A DNA stretch of 19,890 nucleotides from Odoribacter sp. (GTDB taxonomy: Bacteria; Bacteroidota; Bacteroidia; Bacteroidales; Marinifilaceae), in NCBI GenBank assembly GCA_020024465.1, contig JAHHTT010000041.1:1-19890 (forward strand), given 5' to 3'. A model generated the notes under the pieces. That model did no database searches. It had not been told where the DNA came from and saw only the letters and a list, made by a program, of their open reading frames with translations. A program made the translations under genes and the position numbers. How positions within the stretch are numbered: position 1 is the stretch's first letter; each line of letters starts with the position of its first letter. This document shows positions 8,710-16,741 of the stretch, piece by piece.

Positions 8710-10353
8710 ATGAAAATTCGATATATACTTTGTTTAGTGGTTGTTTTCCTGTTTGTTTCGTGTAGTAACGAGGAGGAAAGTGATAGTGCTTCCAAGCAAT
8801 TTTATGGCAAGGTGAATGTCATGGTTTCCGTGACATTACCTCAGCCGGAACCTGCAGTTATCTCCTCCCGTTCCTATACGGATGCGGATATCAGGAATGT
8901 AGATGTGCTGGTATTTGATAAAGACGGCAAATTCATGGAGCGTGTAAAAGTGGAAGACAGTCAGTTGATTGCCACGGAAAGCGGAGTCACTTTTACCGTA
9001 CGGTTGGATGCTACTTCGGAGAGACGTATTGTCCATTTGGTTGCCAATGGCCGTTCGGCAGATGGTGTGACAGATCGCTTGAATTTTGTTGATATGACTT
9101 TGGGAGCGGATGAAAATACAGTGATCTCTTCCTTACAAACAATTCCGTCCGGTAATGCTGCATTTTCAAGCAGTGTGATGCCTTTGGTGATGTGGGGACG
9201 TTTTGTTTTAGATGATGGAATCAATATCATAACTGCTGCAAATGTAAAATTATTACGTTCTACAGCTTGTATTCAGGTAAAGAAAGCTGCCAATAACAGC
9301 GATAATGGATTAGGTGATTTTGTGATTCAAGGTGTCACTGTTTATAAAGGGATGTCAAGAGGTTTCTTGGCTCCTGCCAATTGTACAGGTTCCGTAAGTA
9401 CACCTGTGACTGCCAATCCGATTCCCGGCACTGATTACTTGGATTATCAAAAAGGGTGGATATATGCCGAAACTCCTTTTTTGTACATCTACGAACGTAC
9501 TTGTACGGCTTCTGATTATATGTCTGTAATACTTAAAGGCAGTTACCTCGGAAAGGCAGGATATTATAAAATAGTGATGACTGACCCTGCAGGAAACCCA
9601 TTGGATGTCATACGCAATCATCGTTATATTATTACTATAACCGGTGTCAATGGTCCCGGATATGAAAATGTGACCGAAGCAATCGCTTCTGCTCCTTCAA
9701 ACTCACTGAAAGTGACGTTAGATGATGATACCGGATTTTCATGCACTATCGCTGATGGAAATTCTTGGATGTCTTCGTCAAACAATGTCTTCGACTTATA
9801 CGGGAAAGCGGCCGCCGGCTCGCTTGTTAAAGCCGTTGAAATTTGTACGGTATATTCCAGCCGTAATATTTTACCGGTGTTGACTTTGCCGGATGACTGT
9901 ACATGGCTTGATGTAAAAGCCCAATCTTTGGGTGGTGGGAAGTACCGGATAACAGGTGATTATTCTGTACAATCAAGTACTGATATCGTCTCTACCGTTC
10001 TGACGATGACTTGTGACAATCTGATACTGCCTGTCCGGATTAATTGGAATCCTATAATATCTGTTTCAAAAGATGCAGATTCTTATGTTCTTGATTTGAT
10101 CAATCCTTCTGATAAGAATTGGAATGTGCAGATTGTCACCCCTTCTTCCACGAAGTGGCTTTCTCTACATCCTTCTAACGGGACTCCCAATGTTTTTCCA
10201 GGGGGTAGCGGTATGATGTCAGGTCTTAATAGTAAGTATGCTTCTCATGCATATTTGCATGTGCTTAAGAGTACCAACAAGCAGGGTAGCGTGTTGAAGA
10301 GTTCTGTTTCCGCAGGAAAAATAGAGGTTCGTAAGGTGCTGATTGTTCAATAG
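8710..10353 (+). CDS. Fimbrillin-like (DUF4906-like) lipoprotein
   Basis: ATG 8710 is chosen because it gives a compact lipoprotein signal, MKIRYILCLVVVFLFVSC, with lipobox FVSC and Cys18; in-frame ATGs at 8692 and 8698 are possible but would add a hydrophilic lead. The protein is then 547 aa. Residues about 30-330 have the fimbrillin layout: IRNVDVLVFDKDGKFMERV, RRIVHLVANG, LLRSTACIQVKK, GWIYAETPFLYIYE and, near 301, NHRYIITITGVNGPG, a signature of Mfa-like and DUF4906 proteins. The rest holds two Ig-like stretches with BACON-type strands (CTWLDVKA and WNVQIVTPSSTKWLSLHPS). It lies 30 bases after the BACON lipoprotein and 11 bases before the next small gene, so it is probably a further accessory fimbrial subunit of the same operon. 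Family placement is good, role inferred. Confidence 0.72.
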   Translation: MKIRYILCLVVVFLFVSCSNEEESDSASKQFYGKVNVMVSVTLPQPEPAVISSRSYTDADIRNVDVLVFDKDGKFMERVKVEDSQLIATESGVTFTVRLDATSERRIVHLVANGRSADGVTDRLNFVDMTLGADENTVISSLQTIPSGNAAFSSSVMPLVMWGRFVLDDGINIITAANVKLLRSTACIQVKKAANNSDNGLGDFVIQGVTVYKGMSRGFLAPANCTGSVSTPVTANPIPGTDYLDYQKGWIYAETPFLYIYERTCTASDYMSVILKGSYLGKAGYYKIVMTDPAGNPLDVIRNHRYIITITGVNGPGYENVTEAIASAPSNSLKVTLDDDTGFSCTIADGNSWMSSSNNVFDLYGKAAAGSLVKAVEICTVYSSRNILPVLTLPDDCTWLDVKAQSLGGGKYRITGDYSVQSSTDIVSTVLTMTCDNLILPVRINWNPIISVSKDADSYVLDLINPSDKNWNVQIVTPSSTKWLSLHPSNGTPNVFPGGSGMMSGLNSKYASHAYLHVLKSTNKQGSVLKSSVSAGKIEVRKVLIVQ

Positions 10354-10364
10354 AAGTGTAGCAA

Positions 10365-10733
10365 ATGGTACTGGAAGAGATATTGCGAACGGAAAGGCAG
10401 AATACCGATTGTATTTTTCTGTATAAGGAAGAAAAAGTATGGTATGCCTATGAGCAGTCTGCTTTTTATTGCTATTCTCTTTTGGGCGTGCTTGATATAG
10501 ACTGGTTGTCTTATTCCGATGAAAATTCTGTTGAACAAATGATAATCAGAGTGCGTATTCCCGAACCTGATAAACTTTTGTTTATTCCCTCGCTGCATTT
10601 GATGAGAAAATCTAAAACAGAATATTTTGTTTTATGCAGGATTTTGTGTGGAGGTTTTTATTATTGGCGGGAACAGCAACAAATGAAATTTCGTATTTTA
10701 CAAGAAATAGAAAACTCTAGCGGAGACAAATGA
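10365..10733 (+). CDS. Small protein of unknown function at the end of the fimbria operon
   Basis: This 122-aa protein has no signal peptide or membrane segment, so it should stay in the cytoplasm, unlike all its upstream neighbours. It is rich in aromatic residues and cysteine. The segment DCIFLYKEEKVWYAYEQSAF slightly resembles the first domain of MutS (a DTxxxFxxGxFYExFxxDA-like pattern), but the diagnostic Phe-x-Glu of MutS is absent and the likeness may be chance. It starts 11 bases after the stop of the fimbrillin-like gene and is followed by a possible terminator, so it closes the operon. I do not recognise the family. A regulatory or unrelated role is equally possible. Confidence 0.6.
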   Translation: MVLEEILRTERQNTDCIFLYKEEKVWYAYEQSAFYCYSLLGVLDIDWLSYSDENSVEQMIIRVRIPEPDKLLFIPSLHLMRKSKTEYFVLCRILCGGFYYWREQQQMKFRILQEIENSSGDK

Positions 10734-10750
10734 GCGTATTGATAATTTCT

Positions 10751-10794
10751 AATATCTCTGCAATTTGAAAATCCGGCTTTTCTGCAGGAATATT
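10751..10794 (+). terminator. Possible terminator of the fimbria operon
   Basis: Bases 10751-10762 and 10783-10794 are complementary at 10 of 12 positions around a 20-base loop, 17 bases after the last stop of the operon. There is no long T run afterwards, so this is a weak candidate. Confidence 0.35.
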
Positions 10795-10823
10795 TTAGCG
10801 ATATTCATCACGGTAGAATATGA

Positions 10824-10855
10824 TTTGTATCTAATTAAAATAAACAGTACTTTTG
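10824..10855 (+). promoter_or_regulatory. Bacteroides-type promoter of the SRPBCC gene
   Basis: A -7 box TACTTTTG (TAnnTTTG consensus) lies at 10848-10855, with a -33 box TTTG at 10824-10827 and a 20-base spacer, matching the known Bacteroides sigma factor consensus at both boxes. Transcription would start about 5 bases after the -7 box, giving a leader of roughly 35 bases to ATG 10895. Confidence 0.75.
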
Positions 10856-10894
10856 TATCTGCATCTCATTGACAGATTCAAGAAATATTTTATT

Positions 10895-11275
10895 ATGGAT
10901 TTTCATCATACATTAAAAATCGCTGCCGACCCGGAAGAAGTTTTTGCAGCTTTGACCATACCTTTCCAGATAGAATTATGGAGCGGTTATCCCGCAGATA
11001 TGAAGGCAGAGAAAGGGTATATGTTCTCATTATGGGAAGGGGATATCACAGGAGTGAATTTGGATGTGAAAGTTAATAAACTTTTGGTGCAGGAGTGGTT
11101 CTTCGGCGGACAAGAAGAACAGTCCGTTGTGCGTATCGAACTGAAAAAAGAGGGGGCTTATACGGTGGTAGATCTGAACCATACCAATATCCCCGAAGAT
11201 GTGTTTGAAGAAATCACAGAGGGGTGGCAGGAATACTACCTGGGGGCAATCAAGGGAATGCTTGAAATGTATTGA
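10895..11275 (+). CDS. SRPBCC / AHSA1-like START-fold protein
   Basis: ATG 10895 gives a 126-aa protein. A longer reading from TTG 10853 would begin inside the promoter and is rejected. The sequence starts with a strand FHHTLKIAADPEEVFAALT, the usual opening of SRPBCC (START/Bet v1-like) proteins, followed by ELWSGYPADM, a GYMFSLWEGDITG strand pair, VQEWFFGG, and an AHSA1-like end TVVDLNHTNIPEDVFEEITEGWQEYYLGAIKGML, where GW before the C-terminal helix is typical of the Activator of Hsp90 ATPase homologue 1-like family. Such folds bind hydrophobic ligands in a pocket; no ligand can be named from sequence. It is a single-gene unit with its own promoter, facing the S4 gene tail to tail. Confidence 0.82.
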   Translation: MDFHHTLKIAADPEEVFAALTIPFQIELWSGYPADMKAEKGYMFSLWEGDITGVNLDVKVNKLLVQEWFFGGQEEQSVVRIELKKEGAYTVVDLNHTNIPEDVFEEITEGWQEYYLGAIKGMLEMY

Positions 11276-11322
11276 ATTGAACTTTCCGGTATGTAGCGGA
11301 AAAACAGGGGCATATTTGTTGG

Positions 11323-11345
11323 ATTGCCGGTGAAATATCGGCAAT
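11323..11345. terminator. Short hairpin between convergent genes
   Basis: ATTGCCG at 11323-11329 pairs with CGGCAAT at 11339-11345 around a 9-base loop. It lies between the convergent SRPBCC and S4 genes and touches the S4 stop codon. It could end transcripts from the + side; with only 7 bp it is a modest candidate. Confidence 0.4.
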
Positions 11346-11551
11346 TAGCAGATAATAATGGTTTCTCCGGCGACTTCCAGCATTTCTCCTTTCCGTATTT
11401 TGGCACGTTTGCGTGTCTCAATCTCTCCATTGCGGACTACTTCTCCGTTTTCTACCATGATTTTGGCCATTGCACCGCTTTTTGCAATTTGAAGAACTTT
11501 CAATAATTTGATTAATTCGATATATTCGTCTGTGAGTTTGAAATTCAGCAT
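11345..11551 (-). CDS. S4-domain RNA-binding protein (YbcJ-like)
   Basis: The start at 11551 gives 68 aa (MLNFKLTDEYIELIKLLKVL...). An in-frame ATG at 11605 lies upstream of the -7 box at 11585-11592 and so cannot be in the mRNA from that promoter. The whole protein is one S4 fold: two helices with ELIKLLKVLQIAKSGAMAK, then the strand-turn VENGEVVRNGEIETRKRAKI, and the closing GEMLEVAGETI. The pattern SGAxAKxxxxxGxVxxxGxxExRKRxKI is that of the small YbcJ family of free-standing S4 proteins. S4 domains bind structured RNA, usually rRNA or tRNA; the target here is not known. It diverges from the FadL gene. Confidence 0.88.
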   Translation of the reverse strand: MLNFKLTDEYIELIKLLKVLQIAKSGAMAKIMVENGEVVRNGEIETRKRAKIRKGEMLEVAGETIIIC

Positions 11552-11584
11552 TTTATATTGTTTTTTATGGTTTGTTTTTCTTGA

Positions 11585-11592
11585 CAAAGATA
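11585..11592 (-). promoter_or_regulatory. Candidate -7 box for the S4 gene
   Basis: Read on the minus strand this is TATCTTTG, a match to TAnnTTTG, about 34 bases before ATG 11551. No convincing -33 TTTG stands at the right distance. It decides the S4 start by excluding the ATG at 11605. Confidence 0.5.
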
Positions 11593-11634
11593 TAAAACAT
11601 ACCATAAAGTAGAAACAATCCGTAGAGAAGTATT

Positions 11635-11642
11635 TACTTTTG
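11635..11642 (+). promoter_or_regulatory. Candidate -7 box for the FadL-family gene
   Basis: TACTTTTG matches TAnnTTTG, 66 bases before ATG 11709. A matching -33 TTTG was not found. With the minus-strand box at 11585-11592 it defines a divergent promoter region of about 40 bases. Confidence 0.5.
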
Positions 11643-11708
11643 TCGCTTTGAATTTTGAGGCCTGTTGTAAAATAATGACAGGTAATTTATTACGAATTAG
11701 AAAATCTT

Positions 11709-13094
11709 ATGAAGAAAATTTTTTTATTATTGGCAGTGTGTGCATATTTTGGTTCGGTGTTTGCCGAAGGGTATCAGGTGAATGTATTGAGTACGAGGCA
11801 GACAGGTATGGGACATGTGGGAACCGGTATGAAATTGGGCGCAGAAAGTATGCATTTTAATCCTGCTGGCCTGGCTTTTCTGAAACAGACGTTTGATTTC
11901 TCTGCAGGTGTCTCTTTTATCAAATCCGATGTGAAGTTTAAGAATGGTGATTATATAGCGAAAACGAATAATTCCATCAGTACTCCGCTGTATGTCTATG
12001 CCGGGTTTAAGATTTATGATAATTTTTCTGCCGGTATCGCTCTGACCACTCCTTATGGCAGTTCGTTGGATTGGGGCAAAGACTGGAAGGGAGCCAGTCT
12101 GATTCAGGATATTTCGCTGAAGTCGTACGTGGTACAACCGACATTCGCCTATAAAATCACAGACCGTCTGAGTGTCGGTGTCGGATTTAGTTTGGCTGTA
12201 GGCCAGGTGAATTTGTCAAGAGCTATGATGAGTGCAGATGAGTTTCAATTGCTGGGCGGAATGGTAGGTAAATTGCCTAATCTACCTGATGCGGAAAAGC
12301 AGGCTGTCACAGGCATGATTTCAAAATTGGAAGGTTCGGTCCCTGTATCGGCAACATTGGATGGCAAAACAAAAGTATGTGCTGGTTTTAATGTGGGAGT
12401 AATGTATGATGTATGCGAAAAAGTGACTTTGGGACTTTCCTACCGTTCGAAATTGTTGATGAAGGTAGATGCCGGCAAAGCTACGGTGGATTATGCCAGC
12501 CTGCAAGTGGAACAGATGTTTGGGGCATTATCTGCAGTGACAGGAGGGAAAGTGACTATTCCGCCATTGAATAAAGGTACTTTTAAGGCTGAACTGCCCT
12601 TACCGTCCAATCTGACTTTGGGTGTATCTTACCGTCCGACCGAGCGTTGGAATGTCGCTTTTGATTTGCAGTATGTGGGATGGAATGCTTATGATTCCTT
12701 GAATGTCATGTTTACGCCGAATGTACTGAACGGATATACAATCAATTCTGAGAAGGATTATAAAAATACGGTGATTGCACGTATCGGAGCACAGTATAAG
12801 ACAACCAAACGTCTGGATCTACGTGCAGGAATTTATTTTGACCAGTCGCCTATCCGCAAAGACAATTTCAATCCAGAAACGCCCGGTATGAATAAATTGG
12901 GAACATCTGTAGGATTGAGCTTCGTGCCTCTGAAGCATTTGATGATAGATTTGTCTTTCCTGTATATTCATGGATTGGGAAGCAACGGCTCTTACAGCAT
13001 GAAGAATATGATAACCAATACGGATGAGACTTTCGGAGGGAAGTATACTTCGAATGCCTGTACCACTTCGTTGGGGGTGGCCTACCGATTTTAA
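11709..13094 (+). CDS. FadL/TodX family outer-membrane transporter
   Basis: This 461-aa protein has a Sec signal MKKIFLLLAVCAYFGSVFA with likely cleavage before EGYQVN. The mature N-terminus has the hallmark hatch region of the family: GMGHVGTG, then ESMHFNPAGLAFL, where NPAG is diagnostic. The following alternating strands (SAGVSFIKSDVKF, FSAGIALTTPYGSSLDWG, VQPTFAYKITDRLSVGVGFSLAVG, LGLSYRSKLLM, NLTLGVSYRPTERWNVAFDLQYVGWNAY) and the C-terminal strand TTSLGVAYRF ending in Phe show a 14-strand-type barrel. FadL proteins carry long-chain fatty acids or other hydrophobic compounds across the outer membrane; the substrate here cannot be told. Length is normal. It stands alone, with its own promoter candidate and a 119-base gap before gcvP. 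Confidence 0.92.
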   Translation: MKKIFLLLAVCAYFGSVFAEGYQVNVLSTRQTGMGHVGTGMKLGAESMHFNPAGLAFLKQTFDFSAGVSFIKSDVKFKNGDYIAKTNNSISTPLYVYAGFKIYDNFSAGIALTTPYGSSLDWGKDWKGASLIQDISLKSYVVQPTFAYKITDRLSVGVGFSLAVGQVNLSRAMMSADEFQLLGGMVGKLPNLPDAEKQAVTGMISKLEGSVPVSATLDGKTKVCAGFNVGVMYDVCEKVTLGLSYRSKLLMKVDAGKATVDYASLQVEQMFGALSAVTGGKVTIPPLNKGTFKAELPLPSNLTLGVSYRPTERWNVAFDLQYVGWNAYDSLNVMFTPNVLNGYTINSEKDYKNTVIARIGAQYKTTKRLDLRAGIYFDQSPIRKDNFNPETPGMNKLGTSVGLSFVPLKHLMIDLSFLYIHGLGSNGSYSMKNMITNTDETFGGKYTSNACTTSLGVAYRF

Positions 13095-13156
13095 ATAAAC
13101 TGCCTAGTTGTAAGAAATATTTATCTGAAAGATTTTCGTTACATCGGGAAAAACTT

Positions 13157-13164
13157 TAATTTTA
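13157..13164 (+). promoter_or_regulatory. Weak -7-like box before gcvP
   Basis: TAATTTTA differs from TAnnTTTG at the last base; TTCG lies 18 bases upstream in the -33 region. It sits about 50 bases before ATG 13214. The 119-base gap between fadL and gcvP holds no glycine-riboswitch-like tandem structure that I can see. Confidence 0.35.
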
Positions 13165-13213
13165 CACGCCTTTATGGTCGAAAACGATTACAATCTATAA
13201 TATTAACTTAACC

Positions 13214-16078
13214 ATGGCTAAAGAACAATTTTTAGAAAGACACATTGGACCACGTCCAGAAGATGTTGAAGAGATGTTGAAGGTGATAGGCGTGAATTCT
13301 GTTGATGAATTAATCGAACAAACAGTTCCAGAATCTATTCGTCTCAAAGAAATTTTAGATTTACCGGCACCTTTATCAGAAGATGAATTTTTGGTACGTA
13401 TTAAAGAGCTTGCCGGAAAGAACAAATTATATCGTACCTTTATCGGACAAGGATATTATGATACGATTTCTCCGGCAGTTATTATTCGGAATATATTGGA
13501 AAATCCAGCGTGGTACACTTCTTATACTCCTTACCAGGCGGAAGTATCACAAGGTCGTTTGGAAGCTTTGTTGAATTACCAGACAATGATTTTGGAACTG
13601 ACCGCTATGGAAATTACAAACTGTTCGCTGTTGGATGAAGCTACAGCTACAGCAGAAGCAATGACAATGATGTATGGTGTGCGTGGCAAGGAGATGAAAA
13701 AATCTGGTGTTAATAAATTGTTTGTTGATAATCATGTTTTTTCACAGACGAAAGATGTGTTGATTACACGTTCTGCTCCTCAGGGAATAGAATTGGTGTT
13801 TGGTGACTATGATAAATTTGAATTTACTGCTGATGTTTTCGGTGCTATAGTACAGTATCCGGCTTCTAATGGTGAAATCCGTGATTATAGGGCATTGGCG
13901 GAACGTTTACATGCAAATGGCGCATTATTGACTGTTGCAGCAGATTTAATGAGTCTTGCATTGTTGACACCTCCGGGAGAATGGGGCGCAGATGTTGTTG
14001 TCGGTTCTTCTCAGCGTTTCGGTATCCCAATGGCTTATGGTGGACCGCATGCTGCCTATATGGCTACAAAAGAGGAGTATAAACGCAATATTCCGGGGCG
14101 TATTATTGGTGTGACAGTAGATGCTCAAGGGAACAAGGCTTTGCGTTTAGCTTTGCAAACTCGAGAACAGCATATTAAGCGTGAAAAGGCTTCATCCAAT
14201 ATCTGTACTGCAAAGGCTTTAAATGCTACGATGGCAGGTTTTTATGCAGCTTATCACGGACGTGAAGGATTGCAGCGAATTGCACGTCATATCCATTCGG
14301 CTGCAGTTATTTTGGCAAAAGAAATCTGTAAATATGGATATGTGCTGAAGAAAGATAAATTTTTTGATACACTTCGATTTGCTTTGCCTGCAGGAGTAAC
14401 TGCTGATATGGTGCGTAAAGTGGCTTTGGAACGCCATGTTAACTTGTTTTATTGTAAATGCGGATGTGTGGGATTGTCAACGGATGAACGTATCAATGAA
14501 GAAGAATTGAATGTTATTGTTGGCATTTTTGCTGAGGCTGCCGGTAAAAAAGCAGAAAAGGTGATTTTTTTGGATGATTGTACTATACTTGATCCTGAGA
14601 TGTTGCGTGATGATGAATATATGCAACAGCCGGTGTTTAATATTTACCATTCGGAAACAGGAATGATGCGCTATATGAAGAATTTGGAACGTAGAGATAT
14701 TTCTTTGGCTACTTCTATGATTTCTTTGGGGTCATGTACGATGAAATTGAATGCTGCTGTTGAAATGTTACCTATTACATGGCCTGAATTCGGAGGTATG
14801 CATCCATTTGTGCCCATGGATCAAGTTGAAGGTTTTCAGCAAATGATTCGTGAAACAGAGCATATGTTGGAAAAAGTGACAGGATTTGCAGGTTGTAGTT
14901 TAATGCCTAATTCTGGAGCAGCAGGAGAATATTCAGCTTTGATGGTATTACGTCAATATCATATTTCTCGAGGCGAAGGACATAGGAACGTGATGTTGAT
15001 CCCTGCTTCTGCTCATGGTACTAATCCTGCGTCTAGTGCAATGGCTGGTTTGCAGATTGTTGTTACAGCAACAGATCCAGACGGAAATATTGATGTTGCA
15101 GATTTTCGGGCAAAAGCAGAAGCTAATAAGGACAATCTTTTTGGTGCTATGATTACTTATCCTTCAACTCATGGCATTTTTGAGGAATCTATCAAAGAAT
15201 TGATAAAGATTATTCATGATAATGGAGGTCAAGTTTTTATGGATGGTGCTAATATGAATGGACAGTGCGGTTTGACTAGCCCGGGAACGATTGGTGCAGA
15301 TGCTTGTCATTTGAATTTACATAAGACTTTTGCAATGCCTCATGGTGGCGGTGGTCCTGGAGTCGGTCCGATATGTGTAGCTAAGCATTTGATTGAATTT
15401 TTGCCGACTCACTCGGTTGTAAAGACTGGTGGAGAACATGGAATTCATGCTGTATCAGCTGCCCCCTATGGATCGGTTGGTATGTTGCCTGTGACTTATG
15501 GTTATTTATTGATGTTAGGAGGGGAAGGTTTGAAGAAAGTAACGGAGATGGCAATATTGAATGCTAATTATTTGGCTTCTTCCTTTGAGAAGTTAGGCTT
15601 CAAAATTCTTTTCAAAGGAAAACAAGGACGCGTCGGACACGAAATGATTTGGGATTGCAGCTCTTTCAATAAAGAATATGGTATTTCTGAATTGGATATT
15701 GCAAAACGTTTGATGGATTTTGGTTTTCATGCACCGACGTTGTCATTTCCAGTACATGGAACGTTAATGGTAGAACCTACTGAAAGTGAACCGAAAGAAG
15801 AGCTTGATCGTTTTGTCGAGGCTTTGAAGACAATCCGAGAGGAAATGGTTGAAGTGGCGGAAGGCAAGGCTGACAAGGCTGATAATGTGTTGAAGCATGC
15901 TCCGCATACCCACAAGGTTCTGACTGCTGATGAATGGATTCATTCTTATCCGCGCAGTAAGGCTGCTTATCCATTGGCATGGGTGGCTGAGAATAAATTC
16001 TGGCCGCAGGTGGGACGAGTGGATGATGGTTATGGAGACCGCAACCTGATGTGTACTTGCGATTCTTTATATGAATAG
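13214..16078 (+). CDS. gcvP: Glycine dehydrogenase (decarboxylating), P-protein
   Basis: This 954-aa protein is the full-length single-chain P-protein of the glycine cleavage system. It decarboxylates glycine using pyridoxal phosphate and passes the aminomethyl group to the lipoyl arm of H-protein, in the cytoplasm. The N-terminal half starts FLERHIGPRPEDVEEML and has YTPYQAEVSQGRLEALLNYQ and AYGGPHAAYMA. The C-terminal half has SCTMKLNAA, SAHGTNPASSAMAG and the cofactor-binding HKTFAMPHGGGGPGVGP, with Lys704 as the predicted Schiff-base lysine. The end has HAPTLSFPVHGTLMVEPTESE. Nothing is missing or shortened, so it should be active. No gcvT or gcvH is adjacent, as in many Bacteroides genomes. 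Its first 2.3 kb are clearly AT-richer than the upstream fadL gene. Confidence 0.97.
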   Translation: MAKEQFLERHIGPRPEDVEEMLKVIGVNSVDELIEQTVPESIRLKEILDLPAPLSEDEFLVRIKELAGKNKLYRTFIGQGYYDTISPAVIIRNILENPAWYTSYTPYQAEVSQGRLEALLNYQTMILELTAMEITNCSLLDEATATAEAMTMMYGVRGKEMKKSGVNKLFVDNHVFSQTKDVLITRSAPQGIELVFGDYDKFEFTADVFGAIVQYPASNGEIRDYRALAERLHANGALLTVAADLMSLALLTPPGEWGADVVVGSSQRFGIPMAYGGPHAAYMATKEEYKRNIPGRIIGVTVDAQGNKALRLALQTREQHIKREKASSNICTAKALNATMAGFYAAYHGREGLQRIARHIHSAAVILAKEICKYGYVLKKDKFFDTLRFALPAGVTADMVRKVALERHVNLFYCKCGCVGLSTDERINEEELNVIVGIFAEAAGKKAEKVIFLDDCTILDPEMLRDDEYMQQPVFNIYHSETGMMRYMKNLERRDISLATSMISLGSCTMKLNAAVEMLPITWPEFGGMHPFVPMDQVEGFQQMIRETEHMLEKVTGFAGCSLMPNSGAAGEYSALMVLRQYHISRGEGHRNVMLIPASAHGTNPASSAMAGLQIVVTATDPDGNIDVADFRAKAEANKDNLFGAMITYPSTHGIFEESIKELIKIIHDNGGQVFMDGANMNGQCGLTSPGTIGADACHLNLHKTFAMPHGGGGPGVGPICVAKHLIEFLPTHSVVKTGGEHGIHAVSAAPYGSVGMLPVTYGYLLMLGGEGLKKVTEMAILNANYLASSFEKLGFKILFKGKQGRVGHEMIWDCSSFNKEYGISELDIAKRLMDFGFHAPTLSFPVHGTLMVEPTESEPKEELDRFVEALKTIREEMVEVAEGKADKADNVLKHAPHTHKVLTADEWIHSYPRSKAAYPLAWVAENKFWPQVGRVDDGYGDRNLMCTCDSLYE

Positions 16079-16097
16079 CATAATTTGTTTATGATAT

Positions 16098-16130
16098 AAA
16101 TCCGTAAGGTTTGCCTTACGGATTTATTGT
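16098..16130 (+). terminator. Intrinsic terminator of gcvP
   Basis: Bases 16098-16109 and 16114-16125 form a perfect 12-bp stem with loop TTTG, 19 bases after the gcvP stop and followed by ATTGTATTAG. Seen from the other strand it could also stop the rsmD operon, which ends at 16208. Confidence 0.85.
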
Positions 16131-16207
16131 ATTAGTTCGAATAGAGATTGATGGTGATAGAGATGTTGCATTTTTTACAATTTGTATAATTGTTTGTTGT
16201 GCTGGTG

Positions 16208-16741
16208 CTATCTAAAAATTGAGAAATTAACACTTCCGTATTGACGGTGTTCTGTAAAGCGTGGATGTTTGGAAAAGTCTATTTTTGCAGGATGCTCAAT
16301 AATTACAATTCCATCATTTGCCAATAAATTGTGGTCAAAAATAACTGCCGGAATTTCTAATATCTTGTCCAAGTTGTAGGGGGGGTCAGCAAATATAATA
16401 TCAAATTTACGCCCCTGTAATTTCTTACAAGCAAGAAAAACATCAGCTTTATATACTGTCATTTTATCGAATTTCAGTTCTTTTGCTATTCGTTTAATAA
16501 ATATATAGTGTTTGTAATTTTGTTCCACTGAGATAATTTCTGCAGCTCCTCTTGAGGCAAATTCGTAACTTATGCTTCCTGTACCAGAAAAGAGATCCAA
16601 TGTATGTATTCCTTCAATTTCAATATAATTTGTAAGTACATTAAAGATATTTTCTTTGGCAAAATCTGTTGTTGGACGTGCACTAAAACTTTTGTCCGGA
16701 AAAATTTGTCGCCCTTTGTGTGAACCGCTAATTATTCGCAT
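16208..16741 (-). CDS. rsmD: 16S rRNA (guanine966-N2)-methyltransferase RsmD
   Basis: This 177-aa protein transfers a methyl group from S-adenosylmethionine to N2 of G966 in 16S rRNA, acting on assembled 30S particles in E. coli. Residues 1-27 carry the family opening MRIISGSHKGRQI and ARPTTD. The SAM-binding motif I is LDLFSGTGSI at 48-57, the acidic motif II end is SVEQN near 71-75, and the catalytic N/DPPY motif is DPPYNL at 119-124. Length is a little below the 198 aa of the E. coli protein but normal for Bacteroidota. The start codon overlaps the end of the DUF3822 gene by 10 bases, which suggests translational coupling. Confidence 0.93.
   Translation of the reverse strand: MRIISGSHKGRQIFPDKSFSARPTTDFAKENIFNVLTNYIEIEGIHTLDLFSGTGSISYEFASRGAAEIISVEQNYKHYIFIKRIAKELKFDKMTVYKADVFLACKKLQGRKFDIIFADPPYNLDKILEIPAVIFDHNLLANDGIVIIEHPAKIDFSKHPRFTEHRQYGSVNFSIFR

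Noticed and set aside
10853..10894. TTG start for the SRPBCC protein
   Set aside because: It lies inside the -7 box of the best promoter in the window, so it would not be transcribed.
11552..11605. N-terminal extension of the S4 protein
   Set aside because: The extension has no S4 character and a -7 box lies inside it; the S4 fold starts at ATG 11551.
13095..13213. Glycine riboswitch before gcvP
   Set aside because: The gap is short and lacks any visible tandem-aptamer structure; most of it would also be upstream of the candidate start site.
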